Shown: one piece after another, positions 7,657-15,008 of the stretch
Layout: each line of letters begins with the position of its first letter
Position numbering within the stretch: position 1 is the first letter of the stretch
Made by a program: the position numbers and the translations under genes
DNA from: CAZOWM01 sp964583615
Lineage (GTDB): Bacteria > Spirochaetota > B62-G9 > DRHN01
DNA: 19,212 nucleotides
Direction: 5' to 3'
NCBI GenBank assembly: GCA_964583615.1
Contig: CAZOWM010000054.1
Span: 1 to 19,212 of the forward strand
Notes under the pieces: generated by a model
Told to the model about the DNA's origin: nothing
The model's input: only the letters and a program-made list of their open reading frames with translations
The model's database searches: none

Positions 7657-9051
7657 ATGAAAAATAAAGAAAGAATAGTATGGATACTGCTTGTTCTCAT
7701 TCTTCTGATCGTGACCACGGCCTCAGGCCTGAACAACTGGATTCTCGCAGGGGACACGGAAAAGACCTACGAAAATCTCAAGCTGTTCAACGAGATATTC
7801 AATCTCCTTCGAACAGAATACTACGACGAAACAAGGGTCACACCCGACCTGCTCATTGAAGGGGCTCTGGACGGGATGATCGATTCACTCGATGACCCGC
7901 ACACGTCCTACCTCTCGAAGGAGTACTTCGACGAGCTGCAGACCGAAACGAAGGGAGAGTTCGGCGGGGTCGGAATTGTGATAGGAGTTCGTGACGACTG
8001 GATTACCGTGATATCGCCCATCGCCGACACTCCCGCGGCGCTTGCGGGTATAAAGGCGCGCGACAGGATCATCGAGATCGACGGACAGTCAACGGAAGGC
8101 TTCACCACAATGGACGCCGTGAAACTGATACGGGGAAAAGTGGGAACGGACATCACGCTCACCATCATGCGCGGTTCAGCTGAAGAACCCATGCACTTCA
8201 CCGTCACCCGTGGAATAATCAAGCTCGAAACGGTGAAATCAACGGTGATCGACAACCACATCGGGTACTTACGAATATCCCAGTTCAGCGAGCCCACTGC
8301 AGAAGCTCTCAGCACCCAGATAAATGAGCTCCTGGAGCAAGGAATCGACTCGATTATCGTGGACCTTCGCAACAACCCCGGAGGGCTCCTCACTTCGGCA
8401 ATCGAAATTTCCGACATGTTTCTGAACAAAGGTACCATTGTCTCTATAAAGGGAAGAAGCAAAAGCCAGAATCATACCTACGACGCTCACGAGAGAACGC
8501 TCATTCCTGATCTTCCACTCGTTGTGCTCGTAAACGGGGGGAGCGCCTCTGGGTCGGAGATCTTTGCAGGTGCGATCAAAGACAACGACAGGGGCACTCT
8601 CGTGGGAGAACAGACCTTCGGAAAGGGGTCTGTGCAAACGGTGAGAGAGCTTCCCGATGGTTCGGGAATCAAGATCACGACCGCGCTCTACTACACACCG
8701 TCCGGGGGGTCCATCCATGAAATCGGAATCGAACCCCATGAAGTGGTGGAAGAAATCGAAATCACCGAGGCCGAGATCAAGGCGATCGAAAAAATTGAGG
8801 AGCTGGGGCTGATCGAACAGTTCGTAAACTCCCATACGTCTTACACCGCTGAGCAGTTCGACGGTTTCATGACGCAGCTTGCGAAAAAGGGAATTGAGAT
8901 AAAGCAGGTCATCGTGAAACGGCTGATCAGAAACGAGAAGGAAAAGAACAGAATCCCCGAGCTTATCGATCTCGATTACGATGTGCAGCTTCGCCGCTCC
9001 GTTGAACTACTGAACTCGATGGACAGAATCCTCAAGACCGAAGCGTCGTAA
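7657..9051 (+). CDS. ctpA: Carboxyl-terminal processing protease (S41 family, CtpA/Prc)
   Basis: This 464-residue serine protease is exported and anchored by an N-terminal membrane segment (about residues 6-24, WILLVLILLIVTTASG). It degrades or trims proteins in the periplasm. A PDZ domain spans about 95-180 (GEFGGVGIVIG to LTIMR). The S41 core shows VDLRNNPGG, then the catalytic serine in GGSASGSEIF (Ser300) and the general-base lysine in TFGKGSVQ (Lys323). The C-terminal part is rich in Glu, Ile and Lys. The frame is open from an ATG at 7627, but the promoter position and the purine-rich GGAAAAGGGA before 7657 favour the later start (474 residues otherwise). The length is typical of the family and the gene appears intact. 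Confidence 0.93.
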   Translation: MKNKERIVWILLVLILLIVTTASGLNNWILAGDTEKTYENLKLFNEIFNLLRTEYYDETRVTPDLLIEGALDGMIDSLDDPHTSYLSKEYFDELQTETKGEFGGVGIVIGVRDDWITVISPIADTPAALAGIKARDRIIEIDGQSTEGFTTMDAVKLIRGKVGTDITLTIMRGSAEEPMHFTVTRGIIKLETVKSTVIDNHIGYLRISQFSEPTAEALSTQINELLEQGIDSIIVDLRNNPGGLLTSAIEISDMFLNKGTIVSIKGRSKSQNHTYDAHERTLIPDLPLVVLVNGGSASGSEIFAGAIKDNDRGTLVGEQTFGKGSVQTVRELPDGSGIKITTALYYTPSGGSIHEIGIEPHEVVEEIEITEAEIKAIEKIEELGLIEQFVNSHTSYTAEQFDGFMTQLAKKGIEIKQVIVKRLIRNEKEKNRIPELIDLDYDVQLRRSVELLNSMDRILKTEAS

Positions 9052-9179
9052 AGGGATACGCGGCTGCGGATTTTTCGTTTGAATTTTCGCGATAAAAGCC
9101 ATACCTTACATAAAGAAGATTTTGAATCCATGATGTGTAAAGGGTGCCTGGACCAGTCTCGAGAGGGTTCAGGAAGGAA

Positions 9180-9572
9180 ATGATAGAAGAAGTCGCGGTA
9201 CAATCCGACAAGCGTGAGCAGTTCATCAATCTCGATAAGCGGATAGATGAATTCATCAAAAAATCGGGGATACACGAGGGAGTTCTTACGCTCTTTGTGC
9301 CCCATACAACTGCAGCGGTCACGATAAACGAAAACGCGGACCCGGATGTGGTGCGCGACATCATCTACGAGATGGGAAAACGTATTCCGTACCGGGACAA
9401 TTACCGGCACCCTGAGGGCAACTCAGACGCACATATAAAGGCGTCTCTGTTCGGGCAGAGCGAAACCATCATCATATCGGGAGGAAAGCCTCTGCTCGGC
9501 ACCTGGCAGTCGGCGTATTTCTGCGAGTTTGACGGTCCTCGCACGCGGCGGATCATCTTTCATATTGAGTAG
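9180..9572 (+). CDS. yjbQ: YjbQ/UPF0047 family protein
   Basis: This 130-residue protein of the YjbQ (UPF0047, TIGR00149) family shows the family signature PHTTAAVTINENADPDV and the C-terminal GKPLLGTWQ. Some members have weak thiamine-phosphate synthase activity and can suppress thiamine auxotrophy in E. coli, but the native role is unsettled. The ATG at 9180 has AGGAAGGA directly upstream and yields the usual length. A GTG 12 codons earlier is in frame but lacks a ribosome site. It lies 128 bases after ctpA; no clear terminator or promoter was seen between them, only a weak TTGAAT/TACCTT pair near 9090-9115. The small membrane protein gene follows after 26 bases. Confidence 0.9.
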   Translation: MIEEVAVQSDKREQFINLDKRIDEFIKKSGIHEGVLTLFVPHTTAAVTINENADPDVVRDIIYEMGKRIPYRDNYRHPEGNSDAHIKASLFGQSETIIISGGKPLLGTWQSAYFCEFDGPRTRRIIFHIE

Positions 9573-9598
9573 CCACTCTCTTCATAAAGGAGGAAGAA

Positions 9599-10006
9599 AT
9601 GGTTTTCTTCTTAGGACTGGCAAATATTCTCGGCGGGTTCATTGCGGTTTCTCCGCTCTTCATGGATAAATATCAGGGGTTGAAAACTGCAGATGAAAAA
9701 ATTTCTCCCTACAAGATACTCATCGGTCTGGCAATCCTCATCATCGGGGTAATCAAGTTCATCGCACCCTATCACAATGCAGGCCATGTGCTCATCCCGA
9801 TATTCGGTGACTTAATCCCCTCGGTGCTCGCAATGCTTATCGGAATATTCATTTCCATCGATTTTCTCGAGACCCTCAAAGGAGTGAGCGGGAAATTCAT
9901 CGAGAGGCTGAAAAACATCCTGGCAAAGTATCAGTATCCCATTGGATTCGCCGGCCTCATCTTCGGCATCCTACACTGGATCCTCTTCAAGATCATATTT
10001 TTCTAA
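9599..10006 (+). CDS. Small four-helix membrane protein, unknown function
   Basis: This 135-residue protein is almost entirely hydrophobic, with predicted helices at about 2-22, 38-57, 62-88 and 112-135. A short basic stretch (GKFIERLKNILAK, 98-110) lies between helices 3 and 4. The third helix follows a conserved-looking HVLIPIFGDLIPS segment. I do not recognise a family or catalytic residues. GGAGG five bases before the ATG makes translation credible. It is the last gene of the plus-strand group after yjbQ and runs convergently into hisG, with only 7 bases between stop codons, so a shared terminator is not obvious. Confidence 0.75.
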   Translation: MVFFLGLANILGGFIAVSPLFMDKYQGLKTADEKISPYKILIGLAILIIGVIKFIAPYHNAGHVLIPIFGDLIPSVLAMLIGIFISIDFLETLKGVSGKFIERLKNILAKYQYPIGFAGLIFGILHWILFKIIFF

Positions 10007-10013
10007 GCCGGGC

Positions 10014-10913
10014 TCATGAGAGCATGTCTTCTTTTCCCACAATCTTGTTGAGTGTGTACTCGATCACCCCGTCGGCGCCCCGCTGTATGAGCTGGGGAAC
10101 GAGTTCGCGAACCGCTGCCTCAGAGATCACCGTTTCAACGGAAAACCAGGCCGTATCGTAGAGCCGGGCAATCGTCGGTGCGGTAAGGCTCGGAAGCACC
10201 TCTATCACTTCCTCGAGCCTTTCTGTCGGGACATTCATCTTGAGGCCTACCATGTTTTCCGCATTCAACGCCCCGCGCAGCAGGAGCGCGAGCTGCCGGA
10301 TCTTTTGCTTTTTCCACGGGTCCTGCATGCTCTTTTTGTTTGCGATGAATTTCGTGTTGGTCTCGAGCAGGGTGTCGATAATCTTCAGGCCGTGCGCCTT
10401 TATGGTGGTTCCGGTCTCCGTAACCTCAACGATTGCGTCAACAAGCCCCTCCGCGACTTTCGCCTCAGTCGCACCCCAGGAAAACTCCACATTCACCCGG
10501 ATGTTTCTCTCGGAAAAAAATTTCTCCGTGAAGTTCACGAGCTCCGTGGAAATCGTCTTTCCCGCGCAGTCCTCCACTGTGTGTATGTCGGAATCCGCGG
10601 GCACCGCAAGCACCCAGCGCGCCTTTTTTCTCGTGGCCTTGGAGTAGATGAGATCCGAGATCACCTCCACATCCGCATCCGCATCCAGGATCCAGTCGAG
10701 CCCGGTCAGTCCGGCATCCAGAACCCCGTTTTCCACGTACCGTGCCATCTCCTGGGCCCTGACAAGAGAACAAGACATATCGGGGTCGTTGATCGTGGGA
10801 AAATAACTCCGCACTGATACTGAAATCTTCCACCCTGCATTCTGAAAGAGATCAATAGTCGCCTTCTCAAGGCTCCCTTTCGGTATTCCGAGCTTCAGAA
10901 CTTTCCCTTCCAT
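10014..10913 (-). CDS. hisG: ATP phosphoribosyltransferase (long-form HisG)
   Basis: This 299-residue enzyme catalyses the first step of histidine synthesis, joining PRPP and ATP to give PR-ATP. The PRPP-binding region contains the family pattern EAKVAEGLVDAIVEVTETGT (about 150-169). The N terminus has the typical KLGIPKGSLEKATIDLFQNAG. The length and the extra C-terminal domain (about 215-290, MNVPTERLEEVIEVLPSL) identify the long form, which works as a homohexamer without HisZ and is normally inhibited by histidine. It starts 2 bases after the hisI stop, with GAGAGG as the ribosome site, and ends the minus-strand block. Confidence 0.96.
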   Translation of the reverse strand: MEGKVLKLGIPKGSLEKATIDLFQNAGWKISVSVRSYFPTINDPDMSCSLVRAQEMARYVENGVLDAGLTGLDWILDADADVEVISDLIYSKATRKKARWVLAVPADSDIHTVEDCAGKTISTELVNFTEKFFSERNIRVNVEFSWGATEAKVAEGLVDAIVEVTETGTTIKAHGLKIIDTLLETNTKFIANKKSMQDPWKKQKIRQLALLLRGALNAENMVGLKMNVPTERLEEVIEVLPSLTAPTIARLYDTAWFSVETVISEAAVRELVPQLIQRGADGVIEYTLNKIVGKEDMLS

Positions 10914-10915
10914 GT

Positions 10916-11311
10916 TTACCTCTCGCCTTCTCTTGGGGTTTTGTACTTATCCCGGGGATCGAACAGTTTCACCCCGTCGACCACGAGGCGTTCACCCTTG
11001 AGCCTGCGGTAAAAACAGCTCCGAAATCCGGTGTGGCATGCGGCCCCGCCGATCTGCCGTACTTTGATCAGCACGCAGTCGTCGTCGCAGTCCACCCGTA
11101 TTTCCTTCACCTCCTGAAAATTCCCCGACTGCTCGCCCTTTTTCCAGAGAGTGTTCCTGGACCTGCTCCAGTAGTGCGCATATCCCGTCTCGAGGGTCTT
11201 TTCCCAGGATACCCGATTCATGTACGCCATCATGAGCACTTCTCCGGAAACCGCGTCCTGCACGATTGCCGGGATCAGGCCACCGTCTTTGTCGAAGTTC
11301 AACCCGATCAC
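10916..11311 (-). CDS. hisI: Phosphoribosyl-AMP cyclohydrolase HisI
   Basis: This enzyme hydrolyses PR-AMP to ProFAR, the third step of histidine synthesis. The zinc- and magnesium-binding regions are visible (VDCDDDCVLIKV, GGAACHTGFRSCFYR), as is the substrate segment HYWSRSRNTLWKKGE. No HisE domain is fused. Start: the frame is open further upstream (a TTG at 11374 would give 152 residues with an Arg-rich leader), but the GTG at 11309-11311 gives MIGLNFDKDGGLIPAI, the normal family N terminus, with GGGG nine bases ahead. This yields 131 residues. The start region is duplicated just upstream (see the repeat entry), and the upstream copy ends in a TGA that overlaps this GTG as GTGA. It is followed by hisG after 2 bases. 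Confidence 0.93.
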   Translation of the reverse strand: MIGLNFDKDGGLIPAIVQDAVSGEVLMMAYMNRVSWEKTLETGYAHYWSRSRNTLWKKGEQSGNFQEVKEIRVDCDDDCVLIKVRQIGGAACHTGFRSCFYRRLKGERLVVDGVKLFDPRDKYKTPREGER

Positions 11312-11352
11312 ATTTTTTCCCCGTCTTCGCCGAAGTTCAGTTCGATCACATT
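11279..11352 (-). repeat. Imperfect 38-base tandem duplication of the hisI start region
   Basis: Two adjacent copies are seen on the minus strand. The upstream copy begins GTGATCGAACTGAACTTCGG at 11349 and the downstream copy GTGATCGGGTTGAACTTCGA at 11311. Both continue into GAAGACGG or AAAGACGG, and both are preceded by a GGGGAAAA tract. The period of 38 bases is not a multiple of three, so the upstream copy is out of frame with hisI. Confidence 0.75.
11308..11349 (-). CDS. Possible 13-codon leader peptide made from the duplicated hisI start
   Basis: The upstream copy of the duplication could be translated from its own GTG, preceded by a GGGGGAAAA purine tract, into MIELNFGEDGEKM. It ends at a TGA (11308-11310) that overlaps the hisI GTG. 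Its first residues match the hisI N terminus, so it is most likely a by-product of the duplication. If translated, it would couple hisI to the preceding ldh2-type gene, which stops 17 bases before it. It contains no histidine run, so it is not a classical his attenuator peptide. No direct evidence of expression. Confidence 0.25.
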   Translation of the reverse strand: MIELNFGEDGEKM

Positions 11353-11366
11353 TTCCCCCGCGTTTG

Positions 11367-12476
11367 TTATTCAAAGAAGAACTCGTACTGATGCAAACCG
11401 AGCTCCTCCTTCATCTGGAGGATTTCCTCCTGCAGCTTCCTGTTCACCGGAACGCCCTTGTCCCTGTTCTCGAGCCAGTAGTAGTGCTCTTTTTCCCCTG
11501 CAGTGTAGATCCTCTCTTCTCCGGGCATTCTCCTTGAGGCCCGCAGTTCCCGAAGAATTTCTCCCGCTGTCCGCTTGAACCCCTCAACCTCGATGAAGCT
11601 TGAAATATCCACCGAAATAAAGAAGTGTCCGAGATGGTAGGGGACCCGCCTTCCGTTCTCAAGCCCCAGAAGCATTTTCAAATAGCTTCCGCCGCTCAGC
11701 GCTGCGGACAAGAGCTCCACGACCGTTGCGTACCCGTACCCCTTGTAGCCTGCAGTGAGCTCACCGATTCCACCGAGCGGAGTGAGTGCCGCCTTTCCGT
11801 TTATCAGGTCATCGAGAATCTGCACTGCATCGGTTTTGGGCAGGCCGTCTTCGCCGACAACCCAGGAGGGCGGGAGTTTTTTCCCGGCCTTGCTGTAGGC
11901 TTCGATCTTTCCCCTCTGGCTGATCGAGGTGGCGCAGTCCAGAATAAAGGGAAAATCCTCATCTGTGGGCATCCCGAATGTCAGAGGGTTGGTGCCGAGC
12001 ATATTCTCCACCCCGAAGGTCGGAGCAACAGAAGGCCGTGCGTTTGTGCCGGTGATTCCGATCATATCCGCACGGGCTGCCATGAGCGCGTAGTACCCGG
12101 CGATTCCGTAGTGAGTTGAATTTTTCACCGCGACCATGCCCATTCCGTACTCCCCCGCCTTCCGGATCGCCATTTCCATCGCCCGCTTTGCGATTACATG
12201 CCCCATTCCGTCACGGCCGTCCACCACGGCAGTCGTCGGCCCCTCCCGCACCACTTCGAACTTGGTCACCGGGTGCTGAATTCCGATCTTTATCCTGTCG
12301 TAGTAGATCTGTTTCAACCGGTTCACCCCGTGGGAAAAGATCCCCCGCCTGTCCGCAGTGATGAGCACGTCCGCGCATACGCGCGCGTCTTCCTCCGGCA
12401 CGCCGACCCCTTTGAACACGTCGATCATGAACTTTTCCATCGTTCCGAAATCAATTCTTATCGTGTCTTCAGCCAT
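11367..12476 (-). CDS. Ldh2/MDH2-family NAD(P)-dependent oxidoreductase
   Basis: This 369-residue protein belongs to the malate/L-lactate dehydrogenase type 2 family. That family also contains ureidoglycolate and sulfolactate dehydrogenases and the N-methyl-L-amino acid / delta1-piperideine-2-carboxylate reductase DpkA. Visible family features are the catalytic-region DRRGIFSHGVNRL, NSTHYGIAGYYALMA, GTNARPSVAP, NPLTFGMPT and the late GYKGYGYATVVELLSAALSGG. The substrate cannot be read from sequence. It is embedded between hisC and hisI, overlapping hisC by 8 bases, so it is co-transcribed with histidine genes although no known histidine step uses such an enzyme. The start is the ATG of MAEDTIRID with AAAGGGG upstream; a TTG 7 codons earlier is less likely. 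Confidence 0.88.
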   Translation of the reverse strand: MAEDTIRIDFGTMEKFMIDVFKGVGVPEEDARVCADVLITADRRGIFSHGVNRLKQIYYDRIKIGIQHPVTKFEVVREGPTTAVVDGRDGMGHVIAKRAMEMAIRKAGEYGMGMVAVKNSTHYGIAGYYALMAARADMIGITGTNARPSVAPTFGVENMLGTNPLTFGMPTDEDFPFILDCATSISQRGKIEAYSKAGKKLPPSWVVGEDGLPKTDAVQILDDLINGKAALTPLGGIGELTAGYKGYGYATVVELLSAALSGGSYLKMLLGLENGRRVPYHLGHFFISVDISSFIEVEGFKRTAGEILRELRASRRMPGEERIYTAGEKEHYYWLENRDKGVPVNRKLQEEILQMKEELGLHQYEFFFE

Positions 12477-13587
12477 TGCCGCAGTCCCCTTTCCCAAGTA
12501 CGTGCGTAAGTTCTGTGATAAACCGCGTGTTTTGTTTTTCCGTGCCTACTGTAACCCTGATGCATGTCGGGGTGCCGTAGTTTTTTGCCGACCGCACGAT
12601 TACTCCCCGCTTCATCAGCCGCTCAGCCATGAGGTCACCGTCTATTCCCGTGTCAATCAGGATGAAATTCGTGCTCGACCGCACGTACGAGATGCCAAGA
12701 GTATCAAGTGCTCTGTATATCATCTCCCTTCCCCTGCGTGTGCTTTCCAGGGTCTCTTCGAGGAACTGTTTGTCCTCGAGCGCCCCTGCAGCCGCATGCT
12801 GAGAGACGATGCTGATGTTGAATGGGAGCTTGATCCGGTTCATCAGGGAAACCATCTCTTTTCTGCCGATTCCAAACCCCACCCTGAAACCGGCAAGCCC
12901 GAATGCCTTTGAGAGCGTGCGTACGACGAAGAGATTCTCTCGTCCGTGTTTCCACATCCCTATTGAGTCCGGGAAATCCTCCTGATCCGCAAACTCCATG
13001 TACGCCTCATCCATGAGGACAACAACGGATTCCGGAACCTGGCGCACGAAAGCGGAAACCGCGTCTTTTCCGAGCGCGTGGCCCGTGGGGTTGTTGGGAT
13101 TGCAGAGCACGATCATCTTGGTGCGCCCGGTCACGTGTGAGAGAAGCGCATCGAGGTTGATGCGAAAGCCGTCCATCTCGCTTGCAACGATGCTCGCCCG
13201 CATCATTTTGAAGGCAATCTCATAGATGGGGAACGTGAGAGATGGGATGATCACCTCATCACCGTCATTAGTGAAGGCCATTGCCATGTAGTAGATGACC
13301 TCATCCGCTCCGTTTCCCACGATGACGCACTCAGGGTCGACGCCCAGTCGTTCTCCAATCGCCTCCCGAAGGACTCTGTTCGACCCCTCAGGGTAGATGT
13401 TAGCCCCGGGAAGTATACGGGCCGCGGCATGGAGCGCTTTCGGCGACACGCCGATGGGATTCTCGTTGGAGTTCATCTTCACAGGATCGGAAACCCCGTA
13501 CTCTCTGGAAACCTCGTCTGCGGGCTTCCCCCCGACATAGGGGCTGATACTGCGAAGCCCCGTGTTCATCAACCTTTCCACATCCAT
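12469..13587 (-). CDS. hisC: Histidinol-phosphate aminotransferase HisC
   Basis: This 372-residue fold-type I PLP enzyme catalyses transamination of imidazole-acetol phosphate with glutamate in histidine synthesis. The Schiff-base lysine is in RTLSKAFGLAGFRVG (Lys227). Other family marks are MNSNENPIG (38-46), GNGADEVI (91-98), CNPNNPTG (162-169) and DEAYMEF (193-199). The start region (ISPYVGGKPADEVSREYG) is typical of HisC. It begins 29 bases after the MtmB-family gene with an AGAGGAA ribosome site and may share its transcript. The downstream hisI and hisG support the histidine role over an aromatic aminotransferase. Confidence 0.94.
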   Translation of the reverse strand: MDVERLMNTGLRSISPYVGGKPADEVSREYGVSDPVKMNSNENPIGVSPKALHAAARILPGANIYPEGSNRVLREAIGERLGVDPECVIVGNGADEVIYYMAMAFTNDGDEVIIPSLTFPIYEIAFKMMRASIVASEMDGFRINLDALLSHVTGRTKMIVLCNPNNPTGHALGKDAVSAFVRQVPESVVVLMDEAYMEFADQEDFPDSIGMWKHGRENLFVVRTLSKAFGLAGFRVGFGIGRKEMVSLMNRIKLPFNISIVSQHAAAGALEDKQFLEETLESTRRGREMIYRALDTLGISYVRSSTNFILIDTGIDGDLMAERLMKRGVIVRSAKNYGTPTCIRVTVGTEKQNTRFITELTHVLGKGDCGNG

Positions 13588-13616
13588 TTTTCGTTCCTCT
13601 TTGTTGGCTGTACAGC

Positions 13617-15008
13617 TCAGCTCCTGTCGTACAGGAGCCTGAAATCGAGCCCCATGCCCTGGAGCGTTTTCTTCGTGCTCTCCCAGAGCCTGAGGTATTC
13701 GTCGCCTGGCCTCACCGTTTCAATATCGTAGCACTCCCTGAAGCTCTTTCCCTTCGGTGCATTGGGGATCTGTTTTTCATATTTCTCGAGCAGTGCGTGC
13801 ACGATTTTCGACGCATCCTTTCTCGTGATTCCGGCGCGTGCAGCAACGTGCCCCACCTCCGCATGGATCCGTGCTTCCATCCCGGTCGCATGGCTTGGAT
13901 ACCTGTTCCGGGCAACCGCAGACGGGTTCAGATGCCAGCCCGAAACCGTTGATGCGAGCGAGTGCGCTGTGAGCTCGTAGGTGATCATCTCGGTGCACGG
14001 CCCTGAGGCCATGAATGCGTTCGAGGCGCTCACGAGGTGGGTGTTTTTCGCGAGCGCCTGTCCGGTCACGCTTACGAGCCACAACATCTCACGGGTCGTG
14101 TTGCACACCTGGTTTATGTTTATGGGGAATGCGTTGTGCCGCTGCGCCCTGAATGCGAACAGGCCGAGAAAGAAGTGCGCAACGAGAATGAGTGCCGTTG
14201 CCGCAGGCCCTCCCGAGTACCCTCCCATCAGCGGCCCGTACAGCCCGCCGATCACGTAGGGGGTGTGCAGCAGAAATGCGATCCTTTTCAGCCGCTCGAA
14301 ATCCACCTTCATTTCAGCAATCGCAGCAGTGAACAGCCCGTCATTGTCCCGCACGCCGAATTCGGGACGTGCGGCCGCGATCGTCGCATCCGTACGCTCT
14401 GCAACGGACATGAAGTTGTGAATCGGTATGTCCGGTCTTCCGGCGAACTGTGCAGCTTCGCGGAGTTTCACCACATTCCAGATCCCTGCTTCCACTTCCA
14501 CCGGCGAGCCGGAAGTCACCGGCATCCCGCGGTAGCTCGTGATCAGGGGGCCTGAAAAAGTGTCCGCAAGCGGTTCCTGCGCGTAGCTCATGCAGACCTT
14601 CACGAAGTCCTCTTCAGGGAAGGGAGTGCCGACTGCGGAGAAGAACACCACCGGATCGCGGCTGTCCTCCACTCCCCGTGCTGGCACAAGAACACGCTCG
14701 TTTCCAGATCCGTACACCACGTGTTGCGGGGCTGCGGAGAGTACCTCCATGATCTCGTCTCTGGTAAACCGGACCACCTTCCGCGTGTCAATGACAAACA
14801 CGCCAAGCCGCTCAAACAGCTCAACCGCCCCCTCAAACACTCGGTCGGCGAGCCCGTCATCCGACGGCACGGGATCATCCGGTGTGTAGCTGATACCGTA
14901 TTTTTCCACCACCTCCGCTGCCGCTGCGCCGACTTTTCTGTCGTATTCTTCTTCCTTTATGATCTGGCCGGTTTCAGTTCTTCGCATGAAATCCCAGAAA
15001 TCGATCAT
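13617..15008 (-). CDS. MtmB-family corrinoid methyltransferase without pyrrolysine
   Basis: The 463-residue protein aligns end to end with archaeal monomethylamine:corrinoid methyltransferase MtmB (458 residues), not with the more common MttB family. Shared segments include AGRP (190-193), GGYSGG, GPCTEM (336-341), TGMEARIHAEVGH, and the C-terminal APKGKSFRECYD with its following DEYL segment. MtmB transfers a methyl group from monomethylamine to its corrinoid protein using pyrrolysine 202. Here the ungapped alignment puts His197 (codon CAC at 14418-14420) at that place. By my alignment, other pocket residues also differ: Glu229 to Phe226, Glu259 to Leu256, Gln333 to Asn330, Tyr335 to Phe332. 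No in-frame TAG is present. Its ATG overlaps the stop of the corrinoid gene (ATGA), so the two are translationally coupled and the corrinoid protein is the likely acceptor. The substrate is unknown; a methylated amine is the natural guess. Confidence 0.88.
   Translation of the reverse strand: MIDFWDFMRRTETGQIIKEEEYDRKVGAAAAEVVEKYGISYTPDDPVPSDDGLADRVFEGAVELFERLGVFVIDTRKVVRFTRDEIMEVLSAAPQHVVYGSGNERVLVPARGVEDSRDPVVFFSAVGTPFPEEDFVKVCMSYAQEPLADTFSGPLITSYRGMPVTSGSPVEVEAGIWNVVKLREAAQFAGRPDIPIHNFMSVAERTDATIAAARPEFGVRDNDGLFTAAIAEMKVDFERLKRIAFLLHTPYVIGGLYGPLMGGYSGGPAATALILVAHFFLGLFAFRAQRHNAFPININQVCNTTREMLWLVSVTGQALAKNTHLVSASNAFMASGPCTEMITYELTAHSLASTVSGWHLNPSAVARNRYPSHATGMEARIHAEVGHVAARAGITRKDASKIVHALLEKYEKQIPNAPKGKSFRECYDIETVRPGDEYLRLWESTKKTLQGMGLDFRLLYDRS

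Noticed and set aside
9130..9183. A 17-codon frame starting MMCKGCLDQ and ending over the yjbQ ATG.
   Set aside because: There is no ribosome site upstream, and the CxxC is a single short coincidence.
13617..15008. A standard trimethylamine methyltransferase (MttB) or pyrrolysine-containing MtmB.
   Set aside because: The motifs match MtmB along the full length and not MttB. No in-frame TAG occurs, and the pyrrolysine position is a plain CAC codon.
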